Origin: Glutinoglossum americanum
Lineage: Eukaryota > Ascomycota > Geoglossomycetes > Geoglossales > Geoglossaceae
DNA length: 64,000 bases
NCBI GenBank assembly: GCA_020080175.1
Contig: JAGHQL010000058.1
Location: 62,001-126,000 of the forward strand
Direction of reading: 5' to 3'
In this document: piece by piece, positions 21,981 through 33,500 of the stretch
Position numbering within the stretch: the stretch's first letter is position 1
How the letters are laid out: every line of letters starts with the position of its first letter
Program-made: the position numbers and the translations under genes
Notes under the pieces: generated by a model
What the model saw: the letters and a program-made list of their open reading frames with translations, nothing else
Database searches by the model: none
Told to the model about the DNA's origin: nothing

Positions 21981-22572
21981 CAAAAGGTGAGAGGTGAGAG
22001 GTGAGGTATGTGAGAGGTAGGGTAGGGGTAAAAGGTGAGAGAATGTGAGGTGGGGTGACGATAAGGAACAGCGTGATGAAAGTGAGTAGTGAGGTAAAAG
22101 TGAGAAATCACGACTTGAAGATCGTGTAGCCCTAGAGTAGTCTTGGAAGTATGGCGACCATGACGTGGACAGGGTCATGCTGGTCGGATGGAGACTATTC
22201 CTAATCGTGAAACCTCCCTTCCTTCCTAGCAAATGAGCGATTTGCTCAATCTTCAGCCATGTTGCAATGCAAAAACTAGCGTCTCCATCAATCCTAATCT
22301 CTACGCCTTCACCACTACCTCCACTCTAGCTCACTCCGTCTCTCTTGTCGGTTATGCATCACGATTGTCACAACCCCTTTTCTTACTCTTGTATACTATT
22401 TAAATAAAAGTATAGGAATAGAAACATCATCTGAAGCAATGAGCAAGGAAGATGACAAAGCGTGAAAAAATTGATTAAGAAAAGAAGAACAAAGGATGAA
22501 TATGGAAAGAGTGGAAAAAGTGATGACTATTATCTCTATAGAGAATTCGAAAAGAAATTGCTAGGAGGAGTT
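21981..22572. other. Intergenic within island
   Basis: It is purine-rich (GGTGAGAGGTGAGG-type runs) from about 21990 to 22110, and AT-rich from 22380 to 22570. A small plus-strand open frame at 22462-22647 overlaps the end of the nuclease gene and looks spurious. Confidence 0.4.
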
Positions 22573-23870
22573 TTAAGGATGATAATCTGGGTCGTTGTGA
22601 TTATCCAGCCGTGGATCTCGTTGCTTTTGATACCGATAAACGGCTAAATCCCTGATCTGTTCCTTCAAGCTTCGTTGGTAATCTTTCCAGTTAAATGTTA
22701 TATCACGATCATTCTCGGGGCCCACAGTCATAAAGTCACTTAGCCTCAACCCAAGTTGAGTTGGGTTCGTTAATGAATAGAGGTCCTGTGATGTACAAGT
22801 CAGCGTGAAACGCTCTCTTCATAGGCAATAACTTACAATGCGACCACCGTCCTGAACCGCGAGTCTAGTGGTGGCGTCGCGCTTCCAAACTTCTAGAAAG
22901 GCCGAGACCCTTCCCACCCACGCCAGTCCATCGTGGACGACAGGGCCGTATTCGTTCTTGAAGGTAAAGTGCGAGACTTTAGCCTCCGCGGCACTAGGAT
23001 AACCAAGTTCCTCAAAACCCTCGCTATCGAGACCCGGAGCTGGACTCTGATAGTTCGGGGTCTCTTTGAACTTGACAAGCAAGACGGCAGAGACATCATT
23101 TCTACCATTGATCCATAGTTCGGCATCCCGAACCAGGTCATCATATGACTCTGAAAAGCCGGCTTCGAGAATAAATTTAGGCTCAAACCCTCCTTCAGTA
23201 TTCACAAATTTCACCGCGAGATCGGGAGTCTTTTCCGAGCCACGATACCGTCCTCCAAACCCAACAAAATCCTGACCGGGAACGGCAGAAATCATTGGAC
23301 GGAGAGGGACTGGAAGTGTCGATATCGCAGCAGTGAATCCTTCTATTAAAGTGGATGTGATAGACTCATAAACAGAGGTGGGCATGAGTCGGATGGAAAG
23401 GGTCGAAATTGATGAATTGTACGAAAACCTCGGATACCTAAAATCTAGGTATTAGCAGTACCTTAAGTGATCGTGTAAGAAAGCTTAGACCTTTTGTCCG
23501 TCCCAAAAATGTTGAGATCGTGACTCAACCTAGTCCACTCTTTCAAGGATATCCTGAACCTTTTATAAGGTTCTAGCAAGCCAGGTGCAATCTTGGCTCC
23601 AGAATAGTCCTTGAAACGATCAAGATAATCGCGAACCTGATCGTATGGTGATAGAGAACCCTTCACCACTAGAAGTTGCTCTTCTCTCAGAAGAGCTATA
23701 TTCTCCGGGGAGGTTGTGTGGCGTACAGGATTGAAAGGAGCAGGGTGGAAGTGACCGTGAGTGCTATGTGAGGAGGGCGAATGGCTTTTCCGAGGGAGGT
23801 GAGGTTGTGAATGAGGTGGATAGGAGCTATACTGGTCGTAGTCGACCAGGTCTCTATTGAAGGGGATCAT
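22573..23870 (-). CDS. PD-(D/E)XK nuclease-like protein
   Basis: Exons on the minus strand: 23870-23491, 23437-22837, 22785-22573, giving 397 residues. The N-terminal 60 residues are His/Pro/Ser-rich. The core resembles a lineage-expanded group of fungal proteins with a restriction-endonuclease-like fold: a strand/helix entry (RFSYNSSISTLSIRLMPTSVYESITSTL), GGRYRGSEKTPDLAVKF with the PD pair, then FILEAGFSESYDDLVRDAELWING with the acidic residue, and VSAVLLVKFKE after it. The lysine of the classical motif is not obvious, since the third element reads EAG, as in many such fungal relatives. The C-terminal exon (SLTNPTQLGLRLSDFMTVG...) is of unknown role. Catalytic activity is unproven. The gene is the most recognisable cargo of the repeat-flanked island. 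Confidence 0.65.
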
Positions 23871-24063
23871 AATAGTTGCCCTGCACTGTGATAGTGAAGG
23901 TGACGCAGGACATAGAGAAGTTGTAATCAGATATAAAGGAAGTTTTGACCGGGTGTGGAAGGATGTAATGAGTAACGGAGGATTGTGAACCGAACGTAGA
24001 GAAAGGTTGTTATCAAGTGTTAGAGAAAGGGAGAGAGTTAGCTAATCACGACCAGTACGTGAT

Positions 24064-24094
24064 CTAACTTTTCTTCGCGCTAGAAGAAAGTTAG
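24064..24094. repeat. Short inverted repeat (hairpin)
   Basis: CTAACTTTTCTTC faces GAAGAAAGTTAG across a 6-base loop. The arms match over 12 bases with one extra T. It overlaps the left edge of the right-hand direct repeat. Confidence 0.6.
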
Positions 24095-24146
24095 AGATCC
24101 GTAATTCCATCACTTGCACCTAGCTAGCGCCGCTTTGAAGGGTGAG
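24082..24146 (+). repeat. Right direct repeat of accessory island
   Basis: This is the second copy of the stretch at 19574-19642, in the same orientation. It lies 212 bases upstream of the nuclease-like gene start and 430 bases before the YTM1 start. Confidence 0.75.
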
Positions 24147-24575
24147 CCCGGTGAGCTCGGTGAGCCTGCTTTTTGCTCGTGAACCCGCACAAGACAACTA
24201 GCCCACCAAGGAAGCTACAAGACAGCATATATCACTTCCCTCTATCAACATCATCTAACTGTTCACATCACATTACGTCGTAGCTAGATCGCGGCACCAT
24301 TGTACGGCCGCTGTAGCGTAGTCTTCACACTACCTAGTAATCCCGAAGAGGCACTTGAGACAGCACTCCTTACAAATCACCTTGGTTTGCGCACTGGCTC
24401 ACCCAGTCGCGCGAGCACAGGGCGGGATCGCTCACCCACCGAATTTGGGGTGAGCTCGCCACGGATTTTTGTTATCTTGGCAAGAAACTTTATCTCAGAG
24501 CCTCACCTGTAAACTTGACGATACATATTTTAATCCCCAAACCGAGCAAAGAATTGCCGGTTTCTACAGTCCCAA

Positions 24576-26098
24576 ATGTCCACAGATCCAACCGTGGCAG
24601 CAGAGTCGCCGCCAGGCGCCCAGGTCAAAGTTCAATTCATCACTAGCCATGCTGACATCTCACTCCCCGAGAATACTGGACCAATTCTCGTCCCAACTCG
24701 TAAGTTTTTCCAATTTCGAATTAAGCCAGAGCTCTATTGACTGCACGTTTGTCACAAGATCTCCGTCGCTACGGCTTATCATCGATCATAAACCACCTTC
24801 TTGCTTCCGAGAAGCCTATCCCATTCGACTTCCTAATAGCCGGCGCCTTCCTTCGCACCTCGCTCGATGAGTATCTGACCGCGAATGGCCTCTCCTCTGA
24901 GAGCATACTCACGCTCGAATACGTCCGCAGCCTTATTCCCCCACTATATCTCGCTTCTTTTGAACATGACGACTGGGTGTCTACTGTGGACGTCCTTTCG
25001 AGGTCATCTCCTCTTCCACAACTGAGTTCCGATGCTGCAGGGCAGGAGAGAATTCTATCTGGAAGCTACGATGGCCTGTTACGAGTTTGGAATATGTCTT
25101 CGCAGATACTAGCTACATCTTCATCTGTAGGAGACGGTGGACACACATCCTCCATCAAAGCTGCGAAGTTCATATCACCATCGCAAGTGGTTTCTTCCGG
25201 GCTCGACCGTACAGTACGTATATGGAATTACAATGAGTCGTCTGACCACTTCTCGGCGGAGCTAGAACCGCTACTCGAATTATACGGCCACACCGGAAGC
25301 GTGGATAGCCTAGCCGTACATGCACCTACGAATAAGATCCTCTCCGCATCGACAGACCACACATTAGGCATCTGGTCTGTAAATAAATCCGATAATCCCA
25401 CCGCTCCTCCCCAATTACTCCCCTCTCGGCGGTCCACATCCGCGCGCTCAAAACGCCGGAAAACAACATCCTCTGATTCTACAACCCCTTGCCGCGGACC
25501 CCTTGCCCTCTTGAGATCTCATACTGCCCCAGTCTCATCGACCGTTTTCTCACCCTCAGATCCAACGGTCGCCTACTCCGTATCTTGGGACCATACTTTA
25601 CGCACCTGGGACCTCGTCACCGCATCCCTAGTAGACACTCGCACAACTTCCCACCCCCTCCTTTCCCTAACTAGCCTCCCAGACCTCCACCTTCTTGCAG
25701 CTGGGACTTCGGCACGACACATTACACTCATCGACCCCCGGGCCGACGTCACAACCGTCTCAGCACTAACCCTCCGTGGCCACGCTAACGCTGTTGTGAG
25801 CCTAGCACGAGACCCAGAAAGCGCATGGGGCCTGGTGAGCGGCAGCCATGATGGCACATGTCGGATATGGGACGTGAGATCCACGAAACCAAGCACGGGC
25901 GCAGTGAGTGGGGAGGTGGGTGAAAGCGTGTACACGATCAAGAGGGAAGATCAGCCGGACGGCGTGAGGAAGGTTGGGGGGGAGGGTATCAAGGTCTTTG
26001 GTGTTTGTTGGAACCGTGAGCTAGGGATTGTGAGTGCAGGAGAGGATCGGAAGGTCCAGATTAATCGAGGAAAGGACGTCATGGCTAGTAGTGAATAG
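24576..26098 (+). CDS. YTM1: Ribosome biogenesis protein Ytm1 (WDR12)
   Basis: Ytm1 forms the Nop7-Erb1-Ytm1 (PeBoW) complex that matures the 60S subunit in the nucleolus. It is later removed by the AAA-ATPase Rea1/Midasin, which grips its N-terminal ubiquitin-like domain. Exons: 24576-24699 and 24759-26098, giving 487 residues. The N-terminal NLE-type domain is visible ([16 protein letters not shown]...[20 protein letters not shown]). WD repeats follow ([75 protein letters not shown]). A basic linker (SARSKRRKT) interrupts the propeller, as in other Ytm1 proteins. It ends soon after the last repeat ([16 protein letters not shown]). Confidence 0.93.
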
Positions 26099-27225
26099 GA
26101 AAAGGGAAGGCTGTGATGGGTAGCGTTTGATTGAAGGAAGGCCTGGATTAATAGCCTTTTTGTGTAATGTGGTGCACGAAATCCATATAACTAGATTCCA
26201 TTTCCCCCAACAAAATGAAAAGGTCGGGTCCCAGAAAATAAAATAAAGCTCCAAAACCTATAGAGACAGTGCTCTAAGGCAGGTCTGTAAATAGTGTCTG
26301 CAGAGTTGAGACGGGATGGGCGGAGTAAATAGAGAGAAAGCCGCGGAACAATAGGTGGTGTTTTTGGATATTCAGGGGGTGGTAACCCAAAAAATAAACC
26401 AAAACCGCACCGGGAAGCAACGGAGAAAACCTGTTGCGGACTAACCCCCACCACCCCCATCCAGAATGAAATTATGATTGCCGATATGTTTAGCCACGAT
26501 AGTTTAACCATAGCTAGACCCCAAAGTTATCGAAAGACGGAAAAATAAAAAAATAAAAAAATCCAGCCCGAACTCCGAAGATCCCCGGTTCACATTTAAG
26601 ATCCAAGGGGGCTTTCATCCCTTGGTCAACCACTAGGCGAATTATGCTTATTTGCTCGAGCAACGAAATCAGGTTCCCTGACTCGGATTGCCCAAATGCA
26701 TACATTTTCTCCGTTCGGTGACTACTGGTATCTACATAATGTGCCTCCCTAGCTTGTGCTCATACTCGCCTTCATTCTGGATAGTTTTCTTTCGCTAGGA
26801 GACTCGCAGCGTAACTGCCGAGACCTGAAAGGCCAATCTATCACGGAGCAAGGCTCACGATGCCACCAACCAGTGAACGTGAAAACGGGACATTTAGGAG
26901 GACAGGTTTTATTCTAAATGGGGGTGCTATCCCGCAGTTAATATGCAGGTTGGTGGACACCGTTCCAGCAAGCCATCGCTAGGCGGTTAGGAGCGAGTTG
27001 GGCCGTGCCCATAAATTGCCTCCTCAAAACCAATGAAAAAACCTTTAACTCCTTCCAACCCCTCAATATATCCGCCCTATGAATCCACGAACACCTTTTG
27101 ATGCTCCACCCACAACCAACCGCCGAGCATGAAAGCTGAATATCGTTTTGTATGCGTGCTATCATTACACTATTGCAGGGTTAAATGCATGCGTGAAACT
27201 CGGGTATGATAGACCCACCAGCAAG
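26099..27225. other. Intergenic, convergent gene ends
   Basis: About 1.1 kb lies between the 3' ends of YTM1 and RAD7. Several short open frames occur without family features. I see no supported gene or repeat. Confidence 0.4.
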
Positions 27226-29632
27226 CTAGTATCCGTCATCTTTGACGAAAAAGCGGCCACGAAGGTTCACTCGATGGATGGTTGACTCTGTGACGCGGGG
27301 GCAACCATAAACCTACTCAACAACGGTTAGCTTGGAGACTCCCTTCTAGTTTGGCTTCCAGCCTTTGCTGTTCAGTGTGGGTCTTTGGAACAGTGTGGGG
27401 AAACTCACGGTGAGAAACTCCAGCTTTGGGCAGCATCGAACTATACTCCCCACAACGAAGTCGTCAACGGCTTGAACAAAACTAAGGTCGATATTCTTGA
27501 GGTATGAGTAGGTGTTTCCCTCAGTAAAAGCAGAGCATAGATCTTCATGGCTAATGGGACGGCTGGAATGCAAATCAAGCTTCTCCAAGCGTTTGCCAGA
27601 GTGAGCCATCAACGCCGTAAGAGCATCATGAGTTCCTGTGAACTCAGCATCCCCGTCAGACTGCTCGCCGAGGTCGAGAGTGCGGACTGACGACAAGTCC
27701 AGCTTTGTAAGACCTGGATTTTTCCAACCGTTGAAAAGTATCGAAAACGCACTAAATGGTAGGGATTCAGCTCCACTGAGATTCAAACGCGTGATGCGTG
27801 GACAATTGGTTCGAATTGCAGTTAGGATAGAACGATCAAGGCTAGCACAGTCCTTGATAGCGAGCGTACGGAGATTCCATCCGAAAGCCTCAATCAGCAT
27901 GATAAGAGTTTGAGGGTCGACGTCTGCTCCAAGACGCACAGTAAGGTGTTCTAATTTTGTAAACTTTGCCAATTCCTGAACTGCATCGTCTTTGAAGTGA
28001 TTCAGGTGTTCAAGTCTAAGCGATTTTAGTCTTGAGCAATGCTTGACCATGACTTTGATAGTATCTAGGGTGAAAAATTCATCCAAAAACTCAAGCCGAA
28101 GTGACTCTAGCGAGTACCCGTGCCTGACGAAAAAGGACTGCCAGCGGTTGTCGTCAATCAAGTTAGCAGAATGGAGGTGTAGTTTTCTTAAAGACTTGAT
28201 ACGCTGGGTGAAATAGTCCATAACATCGTTTTGGAACTGGCTAGCGTTGAGGAGCGTCAGAGACCCAATGGCTGGCGCAATGGCGAATATCCTCTTATAG
28301 TCATCAACTTCAAGCTCTATAGCACAAATCAGTTGATGAATTATGATTTATATGCGACAGGGATAGGAAACATACTGCCACAATCGTAAATCGATACTGC
28401 ATCTAAATCTGGCTTTAGAAATAGTTGGATAGTGGTGGAGTCGATAGCCCTGCTCTTCGAGAGAATTCGGCTCAGTTTGTCTAGGACTTGAGGTGGTTGA
28501 TCTCCGAAATCATCGATTTGGTCGATGTGTTTAGCTACTTTCTATTGCCAATCAGTTCACTTCGAGCCCCTGGAAATGCAGACAATAGAGGCCGCCCCTC
28601 TGAAATGCGAGTTTCAAGAACTAGACACGCCAAAGTCGAGATTTCGCCGGGCGAGGTTGGTACCTAGCCGGATGTAACAGAATGAAGGTGCAATTGATGG
28701 TGCAGAAGAGCTAAAAGATTTTACAGAACAGAAAACAAAATGGAACATAAAGCGGGATGGGCACCAAACTATCTGTAACAGGAATATGCACGAACTGACC
28801 TCTATACACAGCTGCAATAAACTCTTTGCCCCGCGTGAGCTCTGACCGTCCAATAGATTGCTCTGAATCTGGCGTCGCTTTTCGCGATTCACCGTATGCT
28901 GATCAGTTGATTTCTTTCGACCAAGGATATTCCTAGCACATTTTGCACAAAGGAGGCCGCCGCCTTCGTGACTACCCTCTGGGGCAGCTCTTGAGTAAGG
29001 GGTGACTGTAAATCGTACTCCACATTCAACACAGTTATCGATTTGTCCGGGCATAGGCCTGGCTTGCTTGATTGGAGAACGGTGGCCCTGGGCAAGATCA
29101 TCGTCGCCTGTATCCTCGGGGCTTAAACCGAAACGGCGGCGCTTGAACTTCTTACTACGTTTTCCTAGAGATCTCCTTGAACCTGCCCTGCTGTTTTGTA
29201 GCTGGTCCTGGCCGACCTCTTGACCAGGACTAGTGGCAGCCACAGGATCAGTCGGTAATTGCTCTTGAGCAGCACGTTGACGTGCCTCATAATCGAGACG
29301 AATTTGACGAGCCGATATATTGTGTTGCTATGCGAAAGGAGTTAGTGTCGTTCCCTGCATCTTCAACGACTGTACCTGTGGTCTATTCGCTTCACGCCTA
29401 CAAAGCGTATGAAGCCTCTAACAATAGGAAGTTGAGTGAAAAGGCTTACGGCTAAAAAGTCCGTTAATGCGGACTGCCTAAGCAGCGAATGCAAGTTAGA
29501 CCCATAAAGATATTTGCTAGACTAAAAGGAATAACTCACGGTCCACGTATCTCATTAGGGCGCCTCGACCTGTTCCGCGCAAGACAATCAATTTAAGTGT
29601 CGGTATAACCCAAAGGGAGGCCAAGCATACAT
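27226..29632 (-). CDS. RAD7: DNA repair protein Rad7
   Basis: Rad7 works with Rad16 in global-genome nucleotide excision repair and in a cullin-type ubiquitin ligase. Exons on the minus strand: 29632-29631 (AT), 29569-29540, 29477-29450, 29327-28800, 28541-28376, 28316-27409, 27312-27226, giving 582 residues. The start codon is assembled across the first intron (AT|G), giving MSRRPNEIRGPQSALTDFLA, the typical fungal start. The N-terminal part is basic (KRSKKFKRRR) and has a zinc-binding-like set CVEC...CAKC (about 119, 122, 147, 150). The rest is a leucine-rich-repeat solenoid (RLKSLRLEHLNHF, PRITRLNLSGAESLP, KRLEKLDLHSS, PKLEFLTVYGCPRVT). It is divergent from RAD16, about 880 bases away. I rate the family call as strong and the first exon as likely. 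Confidence 0.9.
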
Positions 29633-30512
29633 CCTCAGAAGCGGCGAAGCTGCAAAAGCCTGTTTATGATATAACTTTGTAGTCTTTCAATACAGACAGA
29701 GGTGGGAGGGTTGCGATAGAGGTGGGAGGAAATATGAAGGCTGAAAGTAAGTGAGAGGTAAGAAGAGGTGACGAGACGTGAAGGGAGATACTTAGGAATA
29801 AAGAAGGAGTTCGTGGAAAGGAAGAGAAAATACAAGGAAAGAGAGCTCTGAATGAAATGGGCCTATAATAGGTCACGTGCCTGCGCGTCGCGCGGCTTTT
29901 TACGCGTCCATTCACAAGCTCCAACACATTCCTCTCTCAAGTGCACTCTCCTCATCACACCAAGGCGAACTTGCGACTACGCCATCAATCCACTGCCCTG
30001 TTGCAGCTAACGTCAGTCCAGGGAGGTTGTGACTGTTACAGCGTCGAAGTAAGCTCTTTCACACCCTGTGTTCAAATTTCGATTCCAAGGCATCGGCAAT
30101 CGCCAAAGCCACGCTAAGATTATCCTATCCTATGCAACTTCCCTCGTTGACACATCTGCACCGTTCCATTCGCTGTGCATCTATCATCCTTGGTCTATAC
30201 AATTACTGACAAGGCTTCGAGACTACTTGCGGTTTGCTTTCGTCGCTACGTCTTCCGGAAAGTTAAAAAAAAAGATCTTTGACGTGGTCGTACTTCTTTC
30301 TGCCTTGCCACTCGGATCGGGCACAACGGCCAACACCTTATTTATTATTATTCTCCCAGAATTAGACAACCTTTGGTAGAACTCATTTTTTATTCACTTG
30401 GATGCACTAACCCTGCCCTACACTCGTGCTAACTTAGCTCTCAGCGACAGCACGCTACTCACTCTTGCTACACCTTTCATTATTCCGGAGCATATGAATA
30501 CTACCCTTTAAG
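29633..30512. promoter_or_regulatory. Bidirectional region between RAD7 and RAD16
   Basis: About 880 bases separate the two start codons. Part will be 5' leader, since RAD7 must have a leader upstream of its AT. It is GA-rich on the plus strand at 29690-29840. No coding potential was seen. Joint control of the two repair genes is a reasonable inference. Confidence 0.5.
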
Positions 30513-33500
30513 ATGGCCAAAAAAGAGGTAGCAGGGGTTTCATCGCCGCCTCCCGGTCGTATGTTAAGACATACTAGTAAGTTTCTTTGATGGGCCCTTA
30601 AACTTTCGTCCCTTGTCGTCACACTGTGAAGTAGCCTTGTAGTTATATAACTTACTAACACTCACAACAGCCGCAAGGAGTACGAAGCCTACAGCTACTC
30701 AACTACGCGATATTTCCACAGATCACGAAGGAGCAGGGGATTACATCAGTCTACATATCACAGATCCCAGAGCAATAGATAGCGATCAGCGACCCAAAAC
30801 CACGGCTCCGGCAAAGAAGGCAGCACTTAAACCTCCACCCTACCGAGTATCAGCCATGAGTCCATCGTCAATTTCTTCCTTTGGCACCGCCTCTGCTGGC
30901 GATCTCTCCAGTCGTTATACAACACCTGGAACAAGTGTCTCTGTTACTCCACGCGATACAGCTGCCCGGCGGCTTGCCTCTCATCGGGTCTCTAGATCGC
31001 ACTCTAGAATCGGAGGCATTGAGCGTCTCGGGCAACCAAGCGATACCAAGCCAGCTTCGAGGCGCAACATGAAACGCAAGAGAGATCTAAGCGACGAAGT
31101 CAGTGATTCCGATGCCGCGGTGGGTATCATCGAAGACTTAGATTCCCAGGTTGCCCGTGCCCTGCAAATGGAGGAAGACGAGGAAGGGATCTATGTTTTC
31201 GTCGCCCATAAGGGGAAGAAGCGCGCAATATCGACCGAAGATATTATGGAGGTTGATAGCGTAAACGATGATAATGATGATGACGATGATGAGGACGACG
31301 AATATCAAGACGATGAAGAAGACGAGGATTATGACGATGCCGACTACGTAAATAGGCCAAAAGCTACTGTGAGAGTGCCCGCGAAAAATTCACGCAACCG
31401 TCATTCAGCAACGCGTGTCAGCAGTTATCGCCTTAGCCGCCCTTCAATTCCCGAACACCTCTCGGACTCTGAGTTATCAGATATATCCGTCAGTTCCCTC
31501 GACTCGGCCGCAGAAGGCTCCGATATACACGGCAGCGGCGATCAACCTACTGGTGCCATACAACCGCATTCCACCCCCATGGCAGGACCTCCGACTCTGC
31601 CACTTGACACCACTCCACGAATGCGCCTAAGAGGACGGAGACTTCGAGCACATATCCGTGGGTTTAGTTCAAGAGTGAGTAATCTCCTGTTTTTCAAATG
31701 TCCTTCTAGGGGCATTTATTTACATTCAACCACCGTTCCCCTCCTGCTACCCTTTTTAGTTATTTATCCATCCAACGATATACTAGTCGTGATGGCCGAC
31801 GTGCCGGGCATGGCTTATGATTTATCCTTTGTCGTCATTTGCCTCTATATCCCGACACATCTACCCACAGCACCCATAGCGATAACTTGGTAAAACTAAA
31901 ATTTCTTCACATATTTTAGGCCGATAGAGACCGCCAGAACCTTGAACGGCAACACCCAGAACTTACCACTATGTGGGACACGCTTCGGGAGACCCCCGTC
32001 ATTCAACCAGAGAAGTCTCCACAGCCCAAAGAGATCAGCCGTTCACTCAAGCCCTTCCAGTTAGAAGGCCTCAACTGGATGATTAAGCAGGAGAAGACTC
32101 CTTTTAAGGGAGGACTTCTTGGGGATGAGATGGGTATGGGGAAGACCATACAAGCGGTTTCTCTGATCATGTCCGACTACCCAGCGAAGCACCCGACGTT
32201 GGTTCTTGTCCCACCAGTTGCTTTGATGCAGTGGCAGAACGAGATAAGGGACTATACAAACGGGAAGCTCAAGGTCCTCGTCTACCATGGCTACAAGAAG
32301 GATAAGCTGAGCAGGGCAGACTTAAAGAGGCATGATATTGTTTTGGTTACCTGTAGGACACCCCTCACACAAGCAATAGACAATGGATATTAATCACACA
32401 GTATCACAGATGCCGGTATTGAATACACCTACCGCAAGGAACAAAAAGGAGTCCGTCGAAAAGTAGATTCAGAAGAACTGGAAGAGGAGCTAGTCAAAGC
32501 GAATAGCGTGATCCACTCCGTTAAGTGGCACAGAGTAGTTCTAGATGAAGCGCATAGTATCAAGGTTAGTCTGAACCACAACCCATCCCCCATCCAATAC
32601 CCAGGACCCTACTAAGGCAAATGACATGGCAGACTAGAAATTCGGGCACATCGAAGGCTTGCTTCGCACTTAAAGCTAATCACAGGTGGTGTTTATCCGG
32701 TACACCTTTACAAAATCGTATTGGAGAACTCTTTTCCCTATTGAAATTCCTGGAGGTCAAGCCATTCGCATACTATTTCTGCAAGAGGTGTGCCTGTAAA
32801 GAGCTCCATTGGAATTTTATAGATAAGCGTAGATGCGTTACATGTAATCATGGGTGAGTTCTTCATATTTATTGAAGCTGATATTCTATTGCTGTCCCAT
32901 CACTGACCTCGATAAGGCCCATGGATCATGGTGAGCTCGAAAACGGAACAGTCACCTTCAAATAGAGGTTTGGACTAATACGGTGTTTATAGTATCTGTT
33001 TTCAACAAGGAAATTCTCGATCCCAGTAAGTATAACATCAATCCAGAGAGAGGAACCAATTTTCTAACACTCCTAGTTCAACGATCTGGCAACGAGGGCG
33101 ACGGAAAGCTTGCATTTAATAAATTACAGATCCTTTTGGATAGGGTCATGCTCAGACGTCTAAAGAGAGACCATGTATCCACAATGGAACTCCCCCCAAA
33201 GCAGGTTATCATCCACCGTGAAGTTTTCAACGAAATCGAGCTCGACCTTGCCACTAGCGTTATGACAAACACCACTCGCCAGTTTGACAGTTATGTTGCA
33301 CGGGGAGTCATGTTAAACAACTACGCCAATATCTTCGGTCTTATCATGCAGATGCGTCAAGTTGCTGACCATCCCGATCTTCTTCTAAAGCGACACGCTG
33401 AAGCAGGTCAAAATGTTCTTGTCTGCACTATCTGCGATGATGTGGCTGAGGATGCCGTCCGCTCTAAGTGTCATCATACATTCTGCCGGAGATGTGTCAA

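Larger units (their letters stand above)
23871..24575. other. Island right flank and YTM1 promoter
   Basis: It contains a hairpin (24064-24094), the right copy of the direct repeat (24082-24146) and two more clusters of GGTGAGC/GCTCACC words (24139-24175 and 24397-24462). No gene is supported. Confidence 0.5.
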
